Source of the DNA: Flavobacteriaceae bacterium
Lineage (GTDB): Bacteria > Bacteroidota > Bacteroidia > Flavobacteriales > Flavobacteriaceae
Direction: 5' to 3'
Length of the DNA stretch: 50,514 bases
NCBI GenBank assembly: GCA_027490305.1
Contig: JAIXYI010000044.1
Coordinates: 1-50,514, forward strand
The notes beneath the pieces are model-generated. The model was not told where the DNA came from. It ran no database searches and saw only the letters and a list, made by a program, of their open reading frames with translations. Made by a program: the position numbers and the translations under genes. Below, in pieces: positions 42,573-49,288 of this stretch (position 1 is its first letter; the number at the start of each line of letters is the position of its first letter).

Positions 42573-42681
42573 GCGGAGCTTAGTGTTTCAGAAGAGATGT
42601 CACGGAGCGGGGCAGATTTGGTGGAGCGGGATAACTATTAGCCGCCAATTGCGATTCCCCGCTTTTATGTGAAGGCCTAAC
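42573..42681 (-). repeat. Cassette-boundary-like element (copy 1)
   Basis: Contains GCGGAGCTTAGTGTTTC (42573-42589) and GGCAGATTTGGTGGAGCGGG (42611-42630), which recur in order at 44057-44097 beyond the HNH gene (20-mer 19/20 identical). It ends with the core GCCTAAC (42675-42681), which overlaps the stop of the 42677 gene. Both copies lie directly downstream of a minus-strand AT-rich ORF. Confidence 0.65.
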
Positions 42682-43048
42682 CGTGCAAAATATTGTTTGT
42701 TTTAAAAACGCTTATCAGCTCTTTGATTTTTAGGACTGTCGCATTTATATTTCCTTTAAAATCCTGCGAACTTTCAAGGATATCGATTATCTCAGATTTA
42801 CTTGAATATTGTGTTATATCATCTTTTTTACTTTCGTTGCAATTAAGTGCATTTCCACCACCTACAAGTTTTTGTGTAACAATTATAGTTGGTAATGGCT
42901 GTTCAAAATTTATATATACATAAAAACCATCATTTCTGAATTTGATCCAAACTTCGGTTGCTCTATCATCTTGAGAAATCGGCTGAGTAAGCATAAATGC
43001 AGTTAATTCTTGCATCTTAGCTTTTAATTGATAAAAGGTTAATCCCAT
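42677..43048 (-). CDS. AT-rich hypothetical protein
   Basis: 123 residues. An N-terminal helix (LKAKMQELTAFMLT) is followed by a beta domain (TEVWIKFRNDGFYVYINFEQ) and a C-terminal helix (GNINATVLKIKELISVFK). No known family. Base composition is much more AT-rich than the core genes, like the three ORFs to its right. It may be a gene cassette in an integron-like arrangement. Confidence 0.65.
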   Translation of the reverse strand: MGLTFYQLKAKMQELTAFMLTQPISQDDRATEVWIKFRNDGFYVYINFEQPLPTIIVTQKLVGGGNALNCNESKKDDITQYSSKSEIIDILESSQDFKGNINATVLKIKELISVFKTNNILHG

Positions 43049-43088
43049 GTTTTAGCGTTTTAGTTTTAAGGCTTTCACATTGCGTTTT

Positions 43089-43204
43089 GCGGCTCACACG
43101 CAGTGCGCCAGGTTTTGGAACCGAGTATTATCCGCGACGAAAAAACGAAGTTAACGAAAAGATTCTTTCAATTAACCATCATTTGGCGCATTGCGGGTAG
43201 CCGC
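43089..43204 (-). repeat. attC-like imperfect hairpin between two AT-rich ORFs
   Basis: GCGGCTCACACGCAGTGCGC (from 43089, arm to 43110) and TGGCGCATTGCGGGTAGCCG (from 43184, arm to 43204) are near-perfect inverted arms of 21-22 bp with one unpaired base, separated by 73 bp. GTTATCGGC follows at 43206-43214. Long imperfect arms with an extra-helical base next to a GTT core are the hallmark layout of integron attC sites. Confidence 0.6.
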
Positions 43205-43206
43205 TG

Positions 43207-43785
43207 TTATCGGCTGGCAGCTACTATATTTTCTATCAATCTATTTACATTTTTTCTATTTCTCCCAAATGAAGTAACAGAAGCTTTCTTACTTGGGTCA
43301 CAAATGCTATTTATCATTACGGATGATTTATCAAATACTATAGTAATTCTTTCACCCCAACTTCCAGTCCACCATTTAGGATGCGTTTTTGCAACGATAA
43401 TTTGTTCGTTTGCTGTTTCGGTATGCCATTCGAGGTCTTTAGCGGTTTTATTGATAATTTCCTTCAGTTTTTCTTTTGATAAGTTAGTTTCAATGATTTT
43501 GAAAGTAAGCTTACTTCTCTGAATAAAAAAAAACGCAAATCCAATTAATCCAAAGATCGAAGTTCCTACTAACATTTCTTCGGGGCTTCTTACTCCAGTG
43601 TAATTATGAAATAGGTATTTTTCTAAGAAACTATATAGAGTCAAAAGGAGTGGAATTAAACAGACTAAAACAATTAAATAATGAGTCAATAAATCTGTAA
43701 ACTTAAGTTTAAGTTTTTTTGTTTCAATCATTGATAAAATTCTCTCCTGCTTCATACATTTTTCGAATTTGAGCTGGGTCGTCAT
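43207..43785 (-). CDS. AT-rich hypothetical membrane protein
   Basis: 192 residues as read from 43785. In-frame ATGs at 43755 and 43731 are credible alternatives; the latter (MIETKKLKLK) has GGAGAG upstream. Two membrane segments are visible (LIVLVCLIPLLLTLYSF, LVGTSIFGLIGFAFFFI), then a beta-rich soluble domain (LEWHTETANEQIIVAKTHPK, WGERITIVFDKSSVMINSIC). It is bounded by the inverted pair GTTATCGGC (43206-43214) and GCCGATAAC (43794-43802). No function recognised. Confidence 0.7.
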   Translation of the reverse strand: MTTQLKFEKCMKQERILSMIETKKLKLKFTDLLTHYLIVLVCLIPLLLTLYSFLEKYLFHNYTGVRSPEEMLVGTSIFGLIGFAFFFIQRSKLTFKIIETNLSKEKLKEIINKTAKDLEWHTETANEQIIVAKTHPKWWTGSWGERITIVFDKSSVMINSICDPSKKASVTSFGRNRKNVNRLIENIVAASR

Positions 43786-43798
43786 TTCTGCTTGCCGA

Positions 43799-43896
43799 TA
43801 ACTAATTTATAGGTTCAACAAACATTCGCATATACCTCCTCCATCATATGCATAAGCGAAGTTTGTATTATTGTACTGTTCTCAAACGGACAAAAG
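43799..43896 (-). repeat. 98-bp direct repeat, copy 1
   Basis: Matches 46195-46292 in the same orientation with about six mismatches in 98 bp. On the minus strand both copies end in AATTAGTTA, immediately followed by unit-specific sequence (TCGGC here, GCTGT at the other copy). Confidence 0.92.
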
Positions 43897-44062
43897 CCCC
43901 GCTGGCGCGAGCGTCACGCTCGTGCCCCATAGCACGGAAAACCCGTATCCAGAGATGCGTGTTTACTTTTACCTTTCGAGAAAGGGTTGAAAATATGAAT
44001 TTGCGGAGAATAATGGGACATATTTATAAGTAGGCACGAGCGTGACGCTCGCGCCAGCGGGG
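43897..44062. mobile_element. MITE-like element with perfect 30-bp terminal inverted repeats
   Basis: The 30-bp ends at 43897-43926 and 44033-44062 are exact inverse complements, each containing a GAGCGT/ACGCTC palindrome. The 106-bp interior is non-coding. Parts of the same unit recur at 44102-44128 (one degenerate end) and at 46759-46876 (one end plus related interior ending in TTGCGGAGAA). No transposase gene is present. Confidence 0.75.
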
Positions 44063-44183
44063 GGCTTAGTGCTTCGAGGCAGATTTGGTAGAGCGGGAGT
44101 AGGCACCAGTGATGCTCGCGCCAGCGGGCGCACAAAGCTTGAATTTAGCACTTCACTGTCATAGAAGCACGAACCCCCCGCTT
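44057..44183 (-). repeat. Cassette-boundary-like element (copy 2)
   Basis: GCGGGGGGCTTAGTGCTTC (44057-44075) pairs with GAAGCACGAACCCCCCGC (44164-44181), leaving a long loop. The element shares GGCAGATTTGGTAGAGCGGG (44078-44097) with 42611-42630. It lies directly beyond the HNH gene's stop. Confidence 0.65.
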
Positions 44184-44210
44184 TTGGCAATACCTTGTTA
44201 GCTGTAGTAT

Positions 44211-44963
44211 TTATTTTTCAAGTTTTAAAGCTATCTTTTTTAATTCTATTTCCAGTTCAGATAATTCTGCATCCCAAAATCCTAATGAGGTCAATTTACT
44301 TTTTAGTGCTTCAAATTCTGTGTCTGTTAGAATTACGGTTGCAGATGTCGCTGAATAAATAGCTGTCGGAAGTCCTTCTTTCATAAGGTCTTTTGTTCCA
44401 TTAACAACTCTGTTCTTTCTACGTGTACTAGTTTGAACTCCACTTATATAATCATCCGTTAACTCATTCAATTGTTCTAATTTTTCCTGAATTGCATTCC
44501 CGATTTCAAATCTTTTCTTTACTAACCTGTCTTGGTCATTAAGTTTTAAAACAGAAACAGTTAATTTTCCAAAATCATCTGAACCTTTAATTCGATAACG
44601 CCAATATTTTAAATGATTTTTTGGGTCAATTTTACTTGGGTCAATTATTGGTTCTAGTTTAGTGTCGTGGTCATTTTTTGTTCCATTACATTTTTTACAA
44701 GAAGGAAGCAAATTATCCCATTCTAAAACTTCGTCTTTATATGTGTCTTTGTGATGAAAATGTTCTACTTCCAAGTATTTGCTTTCTTCATTAATGTTTG
44801 CTTCGCAGTAGCAACATTTGTCATTAGAAAAACCTAACAACCCTTTTTTGATAAAGTCAACATTCCAAACTGACTTTCCTGTTAATTTAAACTCATCTGT
44901 CAGAGCAAACTGTAATTCAGTTGTAAGCTCGACAGGTTTTGGGGTTCTGTCTAACTTAATCAC
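44211..44963 (-). CDS. HNH endonuclease, PtuB-like (Septu-type defence)
   Basis: 250 residues. The HNH core reads KCCYCEANINEESKYLEVEH FHH, then LEWDNLLPSCKKCNGTKND: a CxxC pair, the catalytic E-x-H, and a second CxxC. PtuB-type nucleases of the Septu system and of some retron-associated systems share this layout and pair with an AAA ATPase. The start overlaps the ATPase gene's stop by 8 bp (44956-44963), so the two are co-translated. It is strongly AT-rich compared with the core genes. Likely role: degrading nucleic acid during phage infection. Confidence 0.88.
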   Translation of the reverse strand: MIKLDRTPKPVELTTELQFALTDEFKLTGKSVWNVDFIKKGLLGFSNDKCCYCEANINEESKYLEVEHFHHKDTYKDEVLEWDNLLPSCKKCNGTKNDHDTKLEPIIDPSKIDPKNHLKYWRYRIKGSDDFGKLTVSVLKLNDQDRLVKKRFEIGNAIQEKLEQLNELTDDYISGVQTSTRRKNRVVNGTKDLMKEGLPTAIYSATSATVILTDTEFEALKSKLTSLGFWDAELSELEIELKKIALKLEK

Positions 44964-46134
44964 TTGTCGAAATTCCAGTTAATTGAATTTTTAATATTTT
45001 CTTTAATGAGTTTTCTGGATGCAACATTCCGTCCAGAATGAGAAATTGTGTATTTGCTGTTTCATAATCTTCGTTATCAATTGCACTGTTAAAACTTGAA
45101 ATAGCATTTAAATATGTCAATGTTCTTGTTTCAGTCATTCCCATAACATCAGTCAAGATTTCTTCAACTGTCCAACCTTGACAGCCATAATCTTGATTTA
45201 TTATCGGGTTTAACTTCACTTCATTTGTTTCGTCAAGTGTCAGAGGAATGATTTCTTTAGCACTTGCAACTTGAATAATATGAGGGCTATGAGTTGAAGT
45301 GAAAATTTGGGCATTAGGTAAAATAATTTTTAATGCTTCGTATATTTTGGCTTGCCATTCAGGATGTAAATGCAAATCAATTTCATCGATAAACACAATG
45401 CCTTCAAAATCTTTAATGAACTTACTTGGATTTTTATATCTGAATTCAATCTCTTTTATTAATCCAATTAAGACTGCCATACAGGACTTGTAGCCCGAAG
45501 ATAAATATTCAAAATAAATTTCACCATTTGGTGTATTGAGCATTATATCATTTGAGGTAGGCTTGACTTTGCTAAATGAAATTTGTGGGTTTAAAATATT
45601 AAAACACTCTTTTGCAAGATTGATATTTTTGATTTGATGCTCGTCCAAATGATTTATGTGAGCAGACCATAAATGTCTGTTTACGAACCAATTTTTTAAG
45701 TCTGTAGATAATGAACCTTGTATTGTCTCACTTGCAAATTCATTAATATTTTTTTGAGGGTCTGTGCTTAATGAGGATAGACGTTGATAAGGTATATCTC
45801 GGTGAGTTTTAAATACAATTACATCGTTTGAGCTCTGATAAAAACCTTGTGAATTATAAGTCTTCTCATTTGGGTGAAAAGCATTTATATCAAATGAATT
45901 CCTTTGCGTATTGCCACTTATTAAAACATCTACTGTCCAATTACCTTTATATAAACCAGCAGTTCTTTTTACAGAAGTCCTATTTACTCCGAATGATTGA
46001 GCTAAACAGTCTAAAATTGTTGTTTTGCCAATTCCATTCTGTCCACAAATAATGTTGAAATGATTATCAAAGGTTAGCTCCAAATTTTTAATTGGTCCAA
46101 TACCTGTGATTTGTATTTTATTAATTTTTAGCAT
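44956..46134 (-). CDS. AAA-family ATPase, PtuA/OLD-like (Septu-type defence)
   Basis: 392 residues. The N-terminal Walker A is NIICGQNGIGKTTILDCLAQ (near 30-45). An ABC-like signature region lies around YFEYLSSGYKSCMAVLIGL, Walker B is GIVFIDEIDLHLHPEWQ, and the H-loop region is IFTSTHSPHIIQVA. This is the SMC/OLD-type ATPase of PtuA and related defence proteins, in a short form without a TOPRIM domain. It pairs with the overlapping HNH gene. The ATPase is expected to sense infection and control the nuclease. Confidence 0.88.
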   Translation of the reverse strand: MLKINKIQITGIGPIKNLELTFDNHFNIICGQNGIGKTTILDCLAQSFGVNRTSVKRTAGLYKGNWTVDVLISGNTQRNSFDINAFHPNEKTYNSQGFYQSSNDVIVFKTHRDIPYQRLSSLSTDPQKNINEFASETIQGSLSTDLKNWFVNRHLWSAHINHLDEHQIKNINLAKECFNILNPQISFSKVKPTSNDIMLNTPNGEIYFEYLSSGYKSCMAVLIGLIKEIEFRYKNPSKFIKDFEGIVFIDEIDLHLHPEWQAKIYEALKIILPNAQIFTSTHSPHIIQVASAKEIIPLTLDETNEVKLNPIINQDYGCQGWTVEEILTDVMGMTETRTLTYLNAISSFNSAIDNEDYETANTQFLILDGMLHPENSLKKILKIQLTGISTSD

Positions 46135-46194
46135 TGTCTATTAGTTATTTCTGTCAAGTTTGCTTTGTTGTTGTGTCGTTTTTAAAGTTACAGC

Positions 46195-46292
46195 TAACTA
46201 ATTTATAAGTTCAACAAACATTCGCATATCCCTCCTCCATCATCTGCATAAGCGAAGTTTGTATAATCGCACTGTTCTCAAACGGACAAAAG
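46195..46292 (-). repeat. 98-bp direct repeat, copy 2
   Basis: About 94% identical to 43799-43896. It abuts TACAGCTAAC (46189-46198), which is the inverse complement of GTTAGCTGTA (44197-44206) at the other end of the defence genes. Confidence 0.92.
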
Positions 46293-46979
46293 GCTACAAA
46301 CATAAAGCCGGCCACCGTTTCCGTATGCAAGGTTCAGAGTTCAACACTAACCCCCCGCAACCCACCGAAAGTACAAATTTATTCCAAAAACACACCTTAC
46401 CTCCCGCGGTTTGTTCCAGTCGGGTGATGTGATGCCTTCCTGATACCGTAAGAGCGGCCGCTTGGCCATTATGGGCATTAGGCAACTATCCAAAAGCCCC
46501 ATTACACCTCTACCCCATTCTTTCCGCCCGCCCGCAAGGCATCATGGCGGCCACCCGGGCCTTTCAACAAAAAAATTATAGCGTGGTGGCGGCCATCATG
46601 CTTTCCCGACACGCCGAAACGGTTCGGTGGCAACCACGAGGGCTTCCCGGCGCGCCGAAACTGTCGGGTGGTGACCACCAGGGCCTTTCGGCAAAAGAAC
46701 AGGGGATGGTGGTGAAAAATAAGTGTATTTTGTTGCGGATTATGCAATGTAACAGAATCCCCGCTGGGGCAAGCGTCTCGCTCGTGCCAAATAATACTGA
46801 AAATCCTTATTCAGAGTCAAGAGTTCACTTCTTACTTTAGCTAATGAGCCGAGAATACCAAATTGCGGAGAAAACGTTAACGCCATGAATTGCAAATCCA
46901 CGCCATCGAATCAACGCGTAATTCCTTACATTTAAAGTTAGGCGGCAGCACACAACGTTAAAATTCAACAGCACCCAAA
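46293..46979. other. Gene-free accessory stretch with GC-rich repeats and a MITE-like remnant
   Basis: No gene is supported. GTTGCGGGGGGTTAGTG (minus strand, near 46345-46361) resembles the boundary element. 46534-46705 is a degenerate 38-49-bp GC-rich tandem repeat (units at about 46534, 46583, 46621 and 46662, sharing GGTGGC, GGGC and GCCGAAAC). 46759-46876 is related to the MITE-like element. GTTAGGC, a perfect integron-type core (GTTRRRY), lies at 46937-46943 ahead of the next gene. Confidence 0.65.
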
Positions 46980-47495
46980 ATGACCTTCAACCCCAGACGT
47001 TACGACGAAAACCTCAAAAGGATCATTCTTAATGAACGTTACCTTTTTTCTTTCCTAACCCATGACGGTTTTTCTCATCGGAGTTTACGGGTCGAGTTTC
47101 TTGTTGATTATGATTATAATATGACCGTCTTTCTTTCTTGCAATAAACCGAGCCTCAATGAAAATAACTACGAGATATTCAAAGAATCAAGCGAAGAAAA
47201 AGCGTCTCCCGAGTTGATCGTTTTGTTTGAGAGTTTACTGGCTACGAATTACAAACAATTGAAAAACGGCTACGATTATGAAACCTTAGCTATTAGCAAC
47301 ATAGGAGCTCAGCAGTTATTAATTAACTTCGACTCTCCGACCATAAACGTGCACATTTTAGACGGCTTGCCAGAAATTTATTTCCAAACCCCCGCGGAAA
47401 AACAACTCTTCTTATTTAACGAATACATGAAACATTTGGCACTTACTAAGTACCATAATATCAGCCAATATCTCCTAACGGGCCACCGCTCGTAA
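46980..47495 (+). CDS. AT-rich hypothetical protein
   Basis: 171 residues without leader or membrane helix, probably cytosolic. Recognisable pieces are RVEFLVDYDYNMTVFLSCNK, AISNIGAQQLLINFDSPTIN and a C-terminal aromatic segment (FNEYMKHLALTKYHNISQYL). No known domain. Composition is more AT-rich than the core genes. It follows a GTTAGGC core by 36 bp and may be a single cassette in the opposite orientation to those at 42.6-46.1 kb. Confidence 0.65.
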   Translation: MTFNPRRYDENLKRIILNERYLFSFLTHDGFSHRSLRVEFLVDYDYNMTVFLSCNKPSLNENNYEIFKESSEEKASPELIVLFESLLATNYKQLKNGYDYETLAISNIGAQQLLINFDSPTINVHILDGLPEIYFQTPAEKQLFLFNEYMKHLALTKYHNISQYLLTGHRS

Positions 47496-47611
47496 TTCCT
47501 GTTAGAGCCGCGAGAATGATCGCATTGCTGAGGAAACAAAACGTAAAATACCGCCCACTCCTTACTGCCTAGCGCCAACCATCAACTATCAAGCACCAAC
47601 TCCCATCTCCT

Positions 47612-47665
47612 ATCTCCTATCTCCTATCTCCTATCTCCTATCTCCTATCTCCTAACCCCTACCTC
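47612..47665. repeat. TATCTCC heptamer tandem repeat
   Basis: About seven near-perfect TATCTCC units followed by decayed copies (AACCCCTACCTCC), directly downstream of the maltokinase stop (minus strand). Confidence 0.88.
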
Positions 47666-49288
47666 CTAATACCCCATCAAACTCCCTATCCCCGTTAACG
47701 GAATCACCGCCCAACGTGGTCTGGAGTTGAGTTCGTACCCGAGTTCGTACACCGCTTTTTCCAGCAGGCAGTATTTGAGGAGGAAGTCGATCTCTTTCTT
47801 GTAGCCGATATTGAGGTTACCGCCCTGGGCCGTTTCGGTATACGTCTGCAAAAAGACGCCTACGAAATAGTGGAACAGCAGTTCACCTGCGCGGAAGAGG
47901 TCTTCCTGTTCATACGGGTATTTATCGCTATTGTTGAAAATCGTGGCGTAAATCGCGTAGTGGAACGAACGGAACATACCCGCCACATCTTTCAACGGCG
48001 GTTGTTTCACCTTGCGGTCGCGGATGGTGCTTTCGGGTTCGCCTTCGAAATCCAATAAGAAGAAATCATCGCCGTTCACCAACACTTGCCCGAGGTGGTA
48101 GTCACCGTGGATGCGGATGCGTTCCGACTTCATCTTCGTCCAGTCGAAATCAAGGAATTCCTTCCGGATTTCCTTTTTGTGGTCGAGGAAACGGTTGGCG
48201 AGTTCGAGTGCCAGTCCGTCTAGTTTGTGAAGGTTGTTTTCGAGTATATTCAACCGGTTCTGGAACTGGTAGGTAAGGCGGTTCTTCAGCCAGACGGTAT
48301 AATCGCCATTATAGGTTGTAGGCGTGAAGGCCGTGTCATGAATGTCACTCCCCAACGCAATATGCATTTCAGCCGTGCGCGTCGCCAGTGTCCGGATGCG
48401 CTGGAAGATACTGAGTCCGGCCCAATCGATGATCTCGTGCGGCACTTCGTTCAGTTTTAACCGTGTAAACAGCGGCACGTCGGGCAGGTCCTTGATCTTT
48501 ATTTTCTTGTTTTTGAGGTTGTCGAAGATGCGGTCGGTTTCTTCCAACATAAACTTCCACGCGTCACCCTGGTTGGGCACGAGGTCTTGCATGAGCCCCA
48601 GCGTGATGTCGCCTTCCGACAGCGTCACATTGATTGACCCCAGATACGCCGGCGACGATTTGAAGTCCATGCGCTCGGTCAGGAACCGACTGATTTCATA
48701 ATCGGGGTTCGTACTAATATAAATACGACGGAAAATCTTCAACACGAACGCGTCGTTGTAGATGATTGAGGTATTGCTCTGCTCGACGCCCATGAACCGC
48801 GACGAACGGTATTCGCGGTCTTTGAGTTTCTTACCACGGTGGAAACGCACTTTATCTTCCTTGTCGGATCCGGCGATCTTGTCGAAAAGCAACTTCCGGA
48901 AATCCTCCTGGTGGAGCGCGTCGATCAGAAAACCATCCTGTTTGCCCATTTTGACGGGAGCGATGATGGTGTTGGTATCCAACTCCTCCTCTGCCATAAA
49001 TGCCACCGGCATGAAGTAATGTTGGTAGAAGGCTTCCTTAAAGTTGACCTCGAGCAACACCCCATAATAGGTGTTTTTTTCGGATCGGATGCGGAACCAA
49101 TCGATGACTTCAATGTACTTCAGCGTAGACGCTTTCCCTCCGTACCAACGTTTGTTGAGGATGTATTCTTCGAGGATATCCGAGCAGAACACCTTGCGGA
49201 ATTCGTCATCGGCGAAAGCGGTTTGCCAGTCGGTCTTGAAGACAAACGGGTTGACGAACGCGTCTTCGTTTATTTTCTGCTCTTTCAT
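47666..49288 (-). CDS. mak: Maltokinase
   Basis: 540 residues. Maltokinase phosphorylates maltose to maltose-1-phosphate, the substrate of GlgE. The fold is aminoglycoside-phosphotransferase-like. NKRWYGGKAS at the N-terminal cap is typical, and the catalytic region reads RIHGDYHLGQVLVNGDDFF then LLDFEGEPE (Brenner-type H-G-D and metal-binding D-F-E). The length fits the free-standing or TreS-fused kinase domain plus cap; no TreS part is present. Its start overlaps the glgE stop (ATGA, 49285-49288), so the two are co-translated. Confidence 0.93.
   Translation of the reverse strand: MKEQKINEDAFVNPFVFKTDWQTAFADDEFRKVFCSDILEEYILNKRWYGGKASTLKYIEVIDWFRIRSEKNTYYGVLLEVNFKEAFYQHYFMPVAFMAEEELDTNTIIAPVKMGKQDGFLIDALHQEDFRKLLFDKIAGSDKEDKVRFHRGKKLKDREYRSSRFMGVEQSNTSIIYNDAFVLKIFRRIYISTNPDYEISRFLTERMDFKSSPAYLGSINVTLSEGDITLGLMQDLVPNQGDAWKFMLEETDRIFDNLKNKKIKIKDLPDVPLFTRLKLNEVPHEIIDWAGLSIFQRIRTLATRTAEMHIALGSDIHDTAFTPTTYNGDYTVWLKNRLTYQFQNRLNILENNLHKLDGLALELANRFLDHKKEIRKEFLDFDWTKMKSERIRIHGDYHLGQVLVNGDDFFLLDFEGEPESTIRDRKVKQPPLKDVAGMFRSFHYAIYATIFNNSDKYPYEQEDLFRAGELLFHYFVGVFLQTYTETAQGGNLNIGYKKEIDFLLKYCLLEKAVYELGYELNSRPRWAVIPLTGIGSLMGY

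Larger units (their letters stand above)
43786..44210. other. Composite intergenic element: 98-bp repeat, MITE-like element, boundary element
   Basis: No gene. From left to right: GCCGATAAC boundary (43794-43802), 98-bp repeat copy 1 (43799-43896), a 166-bp element with perfect 30-bp terminal inverted repeats (43897-44062), boundary element copy 2 (44057-44183), then GTTAGCTGTA (44197-44206) at the end of the HNH gene. Confidence 0.75.

Noticed and set aside
44211..46134. Retron
   Set aside because: No reverse transcriptase gene or msr/msd-like RNA region is visible beside the ATPase/HNH pair.
46544..46840. 98-residue plus-strand ORF
   Set aside because: It reads through the degenerate GC-rich tandem repeat and MITE-like remnant, with no start signal or recognisable protein features.
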